Below are positions 11,901 to 21,929 of a DNA stretch of 64,000 nucleotides, piece by piece. The DNA comes from Macrocybe gigantea. Taxonomy: Eukaryota; Basidiomycota; Agaricomycetes; Agaricales; Callistosporiaceae. The position numbers and the translations under genes were made by a program. Numbering within the stretch: position 1 is the stretch's first letter; the number at the start of each line of letters is the position of its first letter. The notes under the pieces were generated by a model. The model was not told the DNA's origin, did no database searches, and worked only from the letters and a program-made list of their open reading frames with translations. The stretch is from positions 124,001 through 188,000 of the forward strand of contig SJRY01000329.1 of assembly GCA_011319805.1 (NCBI GenBank), read 5' to 3'.

Positions 11901-13316
11901 TTCGACTCTTCGGCCATCTCCTCCTCGCGATGTCTCTTCACACGTTCTTCCTCCCGTTGTTTCTCGAGAATGGCGCTGGGAAGGTAAGGACCGGACTGAT
12001 CGTCGTCCCGGGCGATAGTAGGAGTAGCAGTGAGTTTGCGCGTCTCCGTGGCCTGTGCGGATCGATGCTTCTCGAGTTGGACTGGGAGGAGGCCGTTTCT
12101 TGAGAACCATTAAGTCGCTCGCGGGAGTTTGATGGCCGGAGGGGCTGCACCTGCACCTGCGGAATTTGCTGATCCGTGATCGCCTGCTGCTGCTTGAGCT
12201 GCTGCTGTCGCTGGAGCTGAATCTGCTGCTGCTGCGCCACGAGGTCGCGCTGCTGCTGAACTTGCAGCTCTTGCTCTCTTTGCTGCAGTTGCACCTGTTG
12301 TTGAAGCTGCAACTGTTGCTGTTGTTGCTGCTGCCGCTGCTGCTGATCCGCCTGATCGGGGCTGGTCTGCGGAGACGGCGATTTGGTCTGGCTCTGCATT
12401 TGACGCGCTTGCATCTCCCGCGCGGCGGATTCGTCCCAGGGCACTCCGTCATCCGGCTCAAAGTCAGGGCCGCCCTCTTGCTTCTTTTGCTGCATCAGTT
12501 CTTCGGCCAGCTCCTGGTCCTGGTATTCATAAGCCTCATCGTCCCACTCGTCATTAGGATCTTCAACTTCGTCTTCCCGCCATATAGCTGGCGGGTATCG
12601 ATGGACGTACATGCTCGCAATGAACTGGACCCCTTTGGGCGTGGCGCTCGGGAGCCCCCGCGGGGAATGGGCGAGGGAGAATGATTAGAGCCAGTGCGCG
12701 AATTCAATTAGTTCGTAACCGGTCTTGTGATGCATGAAGTCCTTCGTTCAGCTCTGTTTGAGTCGCAGAAGCCAACTGGAGGCGACAAACGACGGCAGAG
12801 CCAGATTGTCAGTATTTACAATCGCAAGGCCCATGTAATACGATGCATAAGTCTGACTCACATCTATATTGCGGTGCTTGTTCAGCCTAGCAAGCCGCTC
12901 AAAGGGCGTTTCAATATTTTCCGCTGGGATGTATCCGACTTCCTGCGTCTTGAGAACACGCACGAGCCACCAGTAGCTGTTACTGTCATCCATCAAAAAC
13001 AAACTATCGCCCTTCACAACGTTGGCCTGACCCTCCACCGTCGCAGCAAAACTGTGCAAGGAATAGACAAGGTCAAAGTCGATCGATTCGTTGGGATGGA
13101 GAGCGAGGAGGAGCCGTCATCGTCGACGTCCATGTACTCGTCATGCTCTTCGCCGTCTGAATCGTCGTCGAGAACCGAGTGCTCATCGTCAGTGCCGACG
13201 AACGTGGACGAGGCTGCATCTGCGTGCGCGTGAATCGGAGAATCATCCTGCTGCAGCTGTTCCCTGAGGTCGAAGGTATCCTGCCGACTAGGCCTTCGGG
13301 TATCAACAACATCCAT
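8944..13316 (-). CDS. SH3-RA polarity protein, Bud14/Tea4-like
   Basis: Bud14/Tea4-type proteins act at cell tips and bud sites, recruit PP1 phosphatase and control formins (family knowledge). Start at 13316 (MDVVDTRRPSRQDTFDL). An acidic N-terminus is followed by an SH3 domain: SFAATVEGQANVVKGDSLFL, YWWLVRVL, then VGYIPAENIETPFERLARLN, the signature of this subfamily. Next come YVHRYPPAIWREDEVEDPND, a glutamine-rich tract (12170-12370), a serine/lysine-rich linker, a Ras-association-like domain (VIRVFAGKNLQTEATFKTVL ... GDYYLTVKQVEG), a second RA-like unit (KVFVFAKNVTVAEVIEIGL) and a long polar C-terminus ending at 8944. Several introns. In this copy GGG at 13093-13095 is one G short of the upstream duplicate, so the frame from the start breaks just before the SH3 domain. 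Either a sequence error or a damaged allele. Confidence 0.7.
12170..12370 (-). repeat. CAG/CTG-rich polyglutamine tract
   Basis: Imperfect CTG-rich trinucleotide stretch on the plus strand. It encodes Gln-rich sequence (QQQRQQQQQQQLQLQQQ and similar) in the SH3/RA protein. Interruptions by Leu, Val, Glu and Arg codons show it is not a fresh pure expansion. Confidence 0.85.
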
Positions 13317-13591
13317 GCTGTGTTGTTCCTATGGGTGCTTGGAGAAAAATGTGGCGACCAAATGACAGAAATGAAGACAGGGTAGTACAGAATACGAAAA
13401 GTGGTATCAAAGGAGGAGAAAGGAGCGACAAGTCTACAACGACAGCGCAGAAGCCCAAGTGGTTGCGAAGATGGAGATCATTCAAATTTGACAACGGTGA
13501 AGCAGTACAGAGTTTTGACATTGTTTGCATCCAAAGCCAATGGACTTGCCGCACAAATTCGATCGACAATCACAACCACATAAAGGAACAG
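12939..13591. repeat. Tandem duplicate, gene-proximal copy (~653 bp)
   Basis: About 99% identical to 13727-14382 in the same orientation. It covers the start codon, acidic N-terminus and first half of the SH3 domain of the SH3/RA gene, plus ~275 bp of upstream flank. Differences: GGG vs GGGG (13093), one base near 13374, TTTT vs TTTTT near 13512, and four substitutions that all lie outside the coding part. Confidence 0.93.
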
Positions 13592-13726
13592 ACCGTGTCA
13601 GGGTTATCGCTCGGCCAAAGACAGTCGCAGTAACGGGAAGCTGCACATTGACACACCATGATATTTTTTGGCTTAATGATATTTCTTGAAGGTGTCCCAA
13701 AACGAGAGCATCCATAAAAATGTTTT

Positions 13727-14105
13727 CTTCCTGCGTCTTGAGAACACGCACGAGCCACCAGTAGCTGTTACTGTCATCCATCAAAAACAAACTATCGCCC
13801 TTCACAACGTTGGCCTGACCCTCCACCGTCGCAGCAAAACTGTGCAAGGAATAGACAAGGTCAAAGTCGATCGATTCGTTGGGGATGGAGAGCGAGGAGG
13901 AGCCGTCATCGTCGACGTCCATGTACTCGTCATGCTCTTCGCCGTCTGAATCGTCGTCGAGAACCGAGTGCTCATCGTCAGTGCCGACGAACGTGGACGA
14001 GGCTGCATCTGCGTGCGCGTGAATCGGAGAATCATCCTGCTGCAGCTGTTCCCTGAGGTCGAAGGTATCCTGCCGACTAGGCCTTCGGGTATCAACAACA
14101 TCCAT
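13727..14105 (-). pseudogene. Duplicated 5' fragment of the SH3/RA polarity gene
   Basis: Starts with the same MDVVDTRRPSRQDTFDL and stays in frame through SFAATVEGQANVVKGDSLFL and YWWLVRVLKTQE. It then leaves the homology and runs into non-homologous codons. It has only half an SH3 domain and none of the downstream regions, and no GT donor lies at the breakpoint that could splice it to the main gene. Best read as a truncated duplicate, or as an assembly artefact in which two alleles were placed end to end. Confidence 0.65.
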
Positions 14106-14382
14106 GCTGTGTTGTTCCTATGGGTGCTTGGAGAAAAATGTGGCGACCAAATGACAGAAATGAGAGACAGGGTAGTATAGAGTACGAAAAGTGGTATCAA
14201 AGGAGGAGAAAGGAGCGACAAGTCTACAACGACAGCGCAGAAGCCCAAGTGGTTGCGAAGATGGAGATCATTCAAATTTGACAACGGTGAAGCAGTACAG
14301 AGTTTTTGACATTGTTTGCATCCAAAGCCAATGGACTTGCCGCACAAATTCGACCGACAATCACAACCACATAAAGGAGCAG
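13727..14382. repeat. Tandem duplicate, distal copy (~656 bp)
   Basis: Second copy of the 5' end of the SH3/RA gene, separated from the first by 135 bp of unrelated sequence. Homology begins at CTTCCTGCG and stops after CACATAAAGGAGCAG. This copy keeps the intact N-terminal reading frame. Confidence 0.93.
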
Positions 14383-14667
14383 CATGAACGAGTTGAGATT
14401 TGGTAAACGTGTTTTCTTGGAATAGCGCCTCCCACAGGGCAGCAACATTGCAGTATGCCACGATGAAAGGGAAAATTGCATTCAAAAAAACGAACAACGA
14501 CACGTTGATACATAGGATTTAGCAGCCCGCCAATAAAGAGAATAAATGAAGAAAAATTCTGCGATTCATTCAAAGAGAGGAGCCCAGTAGAGCGCCTGTC
14601 TATTGCTCGTCAGGCGGTAGAGCGGCATACTGTCCAAATCACAATGACATCAGAATCACTCGCTTAA

Positions 14668-17384
14668 TCAAGTCAAATTACGGCTCGCCTTCGGGCAGAG
14701 ATTCTCCCAAGCTCTGTTGGGATGGACTTGGGCACGGGTTCCGGCCGGGTCAACAGCCAGGACGGTGGCGAGGCCAGCTTGCATGTGCCAGAAAATGTGG
14801 CAATGGAAGAACCACGCTCCAACGTTATTAGTCGTGAAGCGAATAATCGTGCCCGCTGAACCAACAGCAGCAACCTACGAAAAGGGGTCTAATACGGATA
14901 TAAAGCTGAGGGGGAAGTACATACATCGCGGCGAAGGGGTTCACAGTGTTGATGAGATCAGAGCTGTTCGACTTGACGAGGAAGAAGTTGCTCTGCATCC
15001 AGAGCGACCGTGTCAACTAGAACGTTCACTGAGGGATGACAATATGCAACGTACGCCGTGCAAGTGGAAGGCTGCGCGTCGAGGATCATTTACTTAGAAT
15101 CTAATGCATGTGAGCATGACGCTTTATTTTACTCACGATGAGCTTCATCATCATCGCTGTACGCTACTTCGTGAGAAAAGTCTGGAAGAGATATTTTGCA
15201 CGTAGTGGACGCACCTAGGCGGGAACTCAATCTGTACGACAGTGTTGCTGGGCAAGACAAAAGTGTTTTCGGTAACGTTGAAGTCCGTAGGATTGGTTGC
15301 GCCGTCCAACATCTTCAGAAGAGTCGGAGTCTCCGGTGGCAGATAGGACACGTTGTTGACGTTCCATTGAGCCTTTCCAGCAGTCTACAGTGGTATGCGT
15401 GAATGTTTTGTGTGACCGCCGAGCGACACTCTCAAGAAGTGCTTACCACGACGAGGACGAGGGAAATGTTGATTTGAGGACTAGGTGCCTATCAAACAGT
15501 GATTCAGTCACGCCACTTGCCTGACGCTTGACTTGCAGAACACGCTTACAACTTCACCGACCATGGGCTGGAAAGTGGGAAGGTTCAACAAAGAAGGGAC
15601 AGCCATGATTATTGAAACAAAGTCAGACGCACACGAAGGTTGGCCTCGACGAGAGCGTTGGGGTTGGGGGGGCCAAGTGTCATCGGGTCAGCCGGGTCAA
15701 CAGCGGGAGCACCAGCGTAGCGGAGGATGGCACGAGAGAGCGTGGCGTTTTCTAGTAAATAAAGGGCCTCATAAATGTCCGAGCATAAAACATTATGGTG
15801 TGACGAGGACTTACGGTTCAGGTTGCGCGAGGGGAGTCCACCAACGAACGGAGCGTTGATCCAGTAGTTGCCGACGGGTTGGTTAGCAGTGAGCTGTTAT
15901 ATTGGTCAGAAAGCGATCGGATTCCAACCCGGGTTTGGGATCTAGAGAAAATGATACTGACAACCACGGAGTAACGTTGACCGGCCAAGAGATCGATTTG
16001 GTTGACAGTCATGGGCTGAGTGGGGACTCCATCAGCTTCGATAATGGCTAATTAGAAAAATAAAAGCATCCATCAGCCTTCAATTACTGGGCATTGTGAG
16101 GGACGAAGCTCACTCAAGTCGTGCTTGTCAACAGAGACAGTGAAGACGTTCCTCATCGACTGGTTGATGATACGGAATCGATATCTCCTTCCACTCTGAA
16201 CGTTTTGGACAAAGAACGGAACAGCCGGACCGCCATTGAACCTTCCACGGCCGTTGAACGTGCCCGAGTCGGAGACGGGGACAATGCCAGTCGCCACATA
16301 TCCAGCCAAAAGAGCGACGGACGAATTGTGCCACCAGTCACCTTGACGTGTAGATCTCTATTTAGTTGCATTGCTCAAATCAGTTCCAACTTCGACGCTT
16401 ACCAATTTGCCAGATCTTGATATATCAAGTTAGAAACTAATCCCATGGAAGAAGGAGTGTGCGCTTACCGTGTTCTCGTCATCCACATCGTATAACGCCC
16501 TGTTAGGATCTTGCGGGTCTGAAAAGCCGAGCTCAGCCGACGAAGCGTCATCAACCACGCCGAAATAAACCTACCATAGACGACGAGTGGCCCACGGAGA
16601 CCCTAGGCATTTCATTCCGTATCTTCAATCTCCTGCGCTGAAGAGGGGAATGGATCAACTCACGTCAGAGTATTGTACGCTGAGCTGGCTATTGACCAAG
16701 TCAGCAGTCGTTCCGCCCGAACTGCTTGGTACCAGCTTACCTGTGGTACCAGAAGGTTCCGGTTTGCGTGCCAAGAGGTATGGTATAAGTGTAGCTATCA
16801 CGAGGCCCAATGGGGCAAGTGGTGACGAATGGCGTGCCCTCATTGAAGTTATTCGGACCATCAAAGAAAATACCATCAAAGTCCTTGGAGGTTCAAAATG
16901 TGTTAATTCTTTAATAACTAATGCCCTCAGCATACTAACCATGCTAGTACTGCGACGCATGGTCGGGTCGGTCTAATTAAATTTATGAATTCAAGCTCAG
17001 CAATACCGAATAACGCGCGGCACTGACCAGTCGGTTGTTGACGGTCACAACAAGTGTGTCACCCTTGTTCGCCCTGATAAGAGGCCCGGGATACCTGCGC
17101 AAACAAGTTCAGAAACTACTGCATTCTAGCACATAATGCTAATCATGCTCACTGTCCGTTGGCGACAATCATGCCTATGTAAATTTTCACGTTGAGTCCC
17201 GCTGATATACGCGACCCAGAGGAGGGAAATACGTACTCCTCGTGAAACCATCAGGAGCGAGTTGTCTATTGGCAACATCTAGAGTAACTTGCCGAGTTAC
17301 TCCGGGTGCCCTGACCGAAAGCCCATAGACGGGGTGCGGCCTAAGCAAAGCAAACAGAGTTGTTGTGAGAGCTAGGAGCTGCAT
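14668..17384 (-). CDS. Laccase-like multicopper protein with altered copper ligands
   Basis: Secreted cupredoxin protein of the laccase family (AA1). Start at 17384: MQLLALTTTLFALL is a signal peptide, then VTRQVTLDVANRQLAPDGF. At least a dozen short introns, including a 13-nt micro-exon (ATCTGGCAAATTG) before GDWWHNSSV. Conserved blocks: YPGPLIRANKGDTLVVTVNN, PTMRRSTSM, GTFWYHSQLSVQYSD, GLRGPLVVYDP, RYRFRIINQS, LAGQRYSVV, AILRYAGAPAVDPADPM, HPFHLHG (L3) and HCHIFWHMQAGL (L4). All exons read in frame. Odd: L1, normally HWHG, is DFDG (16872-16883), and L2, normally HSH, is HSQ. Three trinuclear-cluster histidines are therefore absent, while the T1 ligands in L3 and L4 remain. The Cys of QYCDG is Ser. 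Normal laccase activity is doubtful. A broken paralogue with the same changes lies at 21930. Confidence 0.88.
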
Positions 17385-20300
17385 TGTCAAGCAACCTGAA
17401 GAGACCTTTGTGCGCCCAATTACGCGCCCTTTTGTAGATTCCCTCATGCCTCACAAAATGCCTCAAAGAATAAACCTCGGAACCGAAAGACTGGAATGAA
17501 GACGTCCGCAACTTGCAACATGCGCAGTTCGTGAAGATCATGCGAACGTGGTTACGACTCTTGATAGAGAGGGCCAGTGCAAGGGATCGAATGATATGTT
17601 TTCTGAAGCAAACGTGAGTATTGTCAATAAGGGAGACAAGCGGATTGGATCAAAAATCGCAAAGAAATGAGCACTACACACGCCCTCAGCGCGAAGGGGA
17701 GCGTTTCAACGGCAAAGCTGTTCTGCGTGGGAGACACATGGCGTAGTTGTATAATGACAGTGTCGCAAAGTCGGTGAAAAAACTCACAAACATTCCATCA
17801 GCTTAGGAAATCGACATAACAAGGGTCCCAATCTTCTGATTTGTTTCAAGCCAATGGTCTTGCGCTCGTTTAATTGCTGCCGATGACTGAACGATGTGAG
17901 ATCCATAAATGTTAGCACGGTAACCTCAATAGTATTGGGAGCGTTCGAGGGATGAGAGAAGTTCTTCTCTCCAGCCGACGGTGGTGGTTATTTCGACAGG
18001 TGCAATCAAGTTGGTCATGGCTGTCCCGTACGACGAGATGGTTAGCTCATTTCGCCGCTGAGAACGACGCCGTGCGGCTCCACAAATCTTGCGGATGCCG
18101 GCTGGCGTTCTACAACGCCGAACGGCTTCGTTTCGTTTGCAGAGATGTCTCTGCTTGACAGCGGAGCACCAGAATAGCTGCTCTTAAAATAGATGTGTAA
18201 AGTCCGAGGCTATTTTTGAGAGATTCCCATGACATATATCAGACCCACTTTGAGTCGGGCAGCGGACACTTGGGTTGATGCCGCTTAAATGATGCCTAAA
18301 CGCTCGAATGTGGTTGGATGGCTTCCCGTTAAGAGTTCGGAAAGTTTGTGGAGCGGAATCAGACGACAATGGCCTGCCAGTGCAAGGCTTGGGTGCCCGC
18401 CGCGCTCCTCGCGTTAACCAAATCTCCTGAACGACAATGCTCGATACACGTTGAAGCTCGAAAAAGGTTGTAAAGAGTCCCATCGACCTTGCAATTGCAT
18501 TTGTCGCCACCGCCCTTGAGATAGGGCATCTACAAAAGCAAGAAGCTTAAGATTAACAAGCATTATGTTAAAAATAACCAACATTCCAGGATCCAATTTT
18601 AGCTCGGATTCCAAGTTCAGTGGCAAAAGGATGAAGCAGAGCGCAGACACTGCAAAACCTGTCTGCACCAAAGCGCGTCTCCCGGCCGCATCCTTCTCAC
18701 GAAAGCTCCTCATAGTGAGAAGCGGAGAGAAAGGAGAAGCTCCCAACAGCGACAGCAAGCAGGATTTCCAGCTGCGCATGCAGACGAAGATCAAAGCGGC
18801 GTAGGAAAAAAAGAATCCAGGAAGTTGGAGCAGCAAGGCGTTTCGTCGCCTTCAAGAATACGTTATTCACATCCAGTGAAACGCAGACAACCAATCTTTG
18901 CGCTGTTATCTGAAGAAGACAACCATAGGAGCGATGAAGAAAAAACCGAACGTAGGCATGTAAGTAGTACATGTTACATGTTAAAAGTAGAAACAGATCA
19001 CGAGCTCGCAGATGAGGATCACGTGCTCATGTGATCCCGACTAGTGGAAAAACTCGTGTAACGCGCCCACGCGCCCACCGACCGCTTCTCGACCCCCGCT
19101 GGGGCTGATTTCCATCAACCCGATCGTTGAGCTATTCTGCCTTGTCTAGAGCTCTCTAGAACTAGATTAAACGTGCGTATATTTCGTCATTCATCAACTT
19201 CTCGTAAGAGGTGCTCTTAATTGTTGCCATCCACCCCTAACAATGACATGCCAATGCCAGCCATGCCCGCACCAATTTAATGATCTGAGAGTTAACACCC
19301 TAATTCACCTATCTCGATAGCAGTGGTCTGGATTTGGGGCGGGCTGCATGACCATATCCGTCATTTCCTTCGTCTCCTATGAACAAGCACGACTGTCGCA
19401 AGGCGTTCTTCTGACTCAAAATATCATCGGCGCCGTGCAAATAATGAAACACTCTTCGATTTTTGCAAATGTCTTGCGCTCTGATTATCAGAAACATCGC
19501 TGTCGGAACTCCGTCGGAGACTCCCATGGATGTTCGGGTGAGGGACCTATTTCGTATTATGGGTGACCACGTCACTCTCTAAGCAGTTGGACGTTGATTG
19601 ACAGAAAGAGAAAACGTTGACAGTCGTCTATGCATAGAAGCGCTGAGAGATTTTGAGAACTCTCATCAATTTCTCACTACGGTGCTTCCGGTACCCACAC
19701 CATCGGACTCTCCATCCGATAGACAATTCACAGAGATCCATCAAACGTGCCCCTCTGTAACTCTTGTGCCATTGCATCCGTATTCAATCGTTGTTGGCGA
19801 TCTCTTGGCCTACGAGCAAAGGGGAAAATGTCGTTTACGTCTTGTGCATTGCTAAATCGTCAACACGGAGGCATGTGAAAGGCAAGACGATATAAAGTAG
19901 GTGATTTCCCTCGCAAAAATTACAAACGCTTATCTCGAATTCTCATCCAACACTTCAATTACTTCCACGCTAGCCTTTTCTCGACTTCTTGCGCTCACGA
20001 ACGGTGGCGTTTCTGACTCCATGTCTGAAAGTGTACAAGGAAGCTCAGGTCCTTCGGTCCGTTGCTTTTCCGCTTAATGTGCCGACACCACATTGAGTGG
20101 CGTCAAAACCAGGCAGGAAAGCATTCTTTTCTCGCTCCAAAAAGGTTCTTCAAACAGAAGTTCAACAGTGACCCTGTTTGTGTTCTTTAATTACTAAATA
20201 TCCACCAAGCTTTTTCAGTCCAATACTCACACATCCTTTAGGCGAAGCGGAGGGACTCGCGCGGCTACGATGACTCGGACGAGACGACGCTGGTAGACAA

Positions 20301-21929
20301 AGTGAGTTGATCATGTCTGAGATTGTATGTAATTGTGTCGACGCTGAGATCGACTGCAGTCCAGGTCGCGTTTGGCCTTAAGCAGCATTCCCGCCCAATG
20401 TCTCTTCACTTTTCAGTGATCCCTTTCTGGTGACAATTATCTTCTCCGCTCTTTTTTTTTCTTTGGAGGACGAGCAATTTCATCTGGACCGTTCGGTCGA
20501 GGCATAGCTACGCCCGCCCAAACAAAACCATGTAAAGAGCGCAGAATCCAATAAGCATCGAGCTACTTCAAAATAGAATACACGAACGAGCGTGAGGTGG
20601 TTTGATGTGTACAACTCGACAATCGCGTCCAAATGGCTATGAGAAAGCATCATCACGGCGCAGTAGTCCAGCTCCACTCCATGGCGCTCCGTGGGGATCT
20701 ATTCTGCGGCTTCGAAGCAGAGTGGCATTGCGAACTTTTAGTGAGAGTATTTCACAGACATAACCTATTTATACCACCAAAGGCGCAGTGCACTGAAAGG
20801 AATGCGTCTGGTACGGGTGTTGGTGTGGAGCTTTACTGCCATGCCGCTATTGACGGCATAGATCGTGTCATTGTCAAGTTCTATTTCCCATTGCGGCGAA
20901 GTATCCGCTATAGGTGTTGTATCTTGGCTAAAAAAAGACACATCGAAGGAGGATGATAAATTAAGAACTAAGAACGATGGAGTATGAATGAACCAAGATG
21001 ATAAATGGCCGCACACATAGCTTGGGATCCTTTCCTTCTTTCCTTGAACTGCTGTACCACACTCGCAAGATGAGACTCTATTTCAAACCCACCCAATTCT
21101 CCCTCACATGCAGCGGTAATGATTCAGAATGATACATAAACTGGGGTGCTTGACTATTTCCCCACGTATTGGAGAAAGCCGTAAGTGGATAAATGGCTAT
21201 AAGACTTCTGACCGACTTTGAATTCAAGTCAAGTAGACGTGTTCGTGGTCTAGCTGGCGCTGTGATCGATGTGATCACTCGTCCGTCGTTTGTTTGTTTG
21301 CAACAACATGCCTCCTCCGGTGTTGATTTTTCTTGGCACCGTCCCTTCGCACGTTGAATCGGCCTTGCCCCTGGCCTGGCTTGGACCTCGAGAACGATAT
21401 AAATGTTGGCATGTTCCTGTCTTGAGCTGGCTGCCGTACGTTCTTCCCTTTCCATCACATTGCCGGGTCACACCGAAGCGCCTCCGAGGTCGACAAAGCT
21501 AAACAGAACCCATGTCATCGAAGCATCACCCGCCGGCCGTATTTTTGGTTGCGATATTTTGGTAAGTCAGCATGTTTTGGCTTTTCACATTCGAGCTCAG
21601 GATGTGTTCAGAGTGATTTTTTGGCAACGGCGGCTGCGGTGCCGATGCCTGAGCGGTCGTCAAGTTGATCTTGTTCTTTCTCTGAGGTTTCGTCTCAGCT
21701 GTCTCAAGATTGTGCGAAAGCCTCTCCATTTCCTTGCGGCTTCTTCAAATGGTGCTGGCATTCATTGGCAGACAGCGCGGCCTGTTGGTCGGTGCAAGAG
21801 AAAATTGTCCACGTGAGCCAGGCTTGGCGTTCTTGGCGTCTTGTCTTTTACCACCAAACCAGCTTCCAACTACCACGGTGGCTTTGAAGCTGCAGACATT
21901 GGATACCATCGCGTCTAGGTTCTCAAAGT
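17385..21929. other. Gene-poor spacer between the divergent laccase-like genes
   Basis: About 4.5 kb without a convincing gene. Laccase promoter sequence should lie at both ends. The only stretch with protein-like character is the minus-strand membrane-type frame at 18414-18836, listed separately. I found no terminal inverted repeats, transposase motifs or tRNA here by eye. Confidence 0.4.
18414..18836 (-). CDS. Possible fragment of a membrane protein (unidentified)
   Basis: A 140-codon open frame with three hydrophobic stretches (GFFFSYAALIFVCM, GFAVSALCFILLPLNL and MLVIFNIMLVNLKLLAFV) separated by charged loops. No ATG begins it, so an upstream exon would be needed. A possible intron at the end (GTAGAT...TTGCAAG) would extend the reading frame by some 40 codons before a stop at about 18362. 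I do not recognise the family. It could be a decayed gene or chance. Confidence 0.25.
   Translation of the reverse strand: MLLQLPGFFFSYAALIFVCMRSWKSCLLSLLGASPFSPLLTMRSFREKDAAGRRALVQTGFAVSALCFILLPLNLESELKLDPGMLVIFNIMLVNLKLLAFVDALSQGRWRQMQLQGRWDSLQPFSSFNVYRALSFRRFG

Noticed and set aside
12170..12370. CTG-rich stretch as a satellite or unstable expansion
   Set aside because: It is interrupted and fully in frame as a Gln-rich protein segment.
19140..19170. TCTAGA-rich near-palindrome as a transposon end
   Set aside because: No partner inverted repeat or target-site duplication found nearby by eye.
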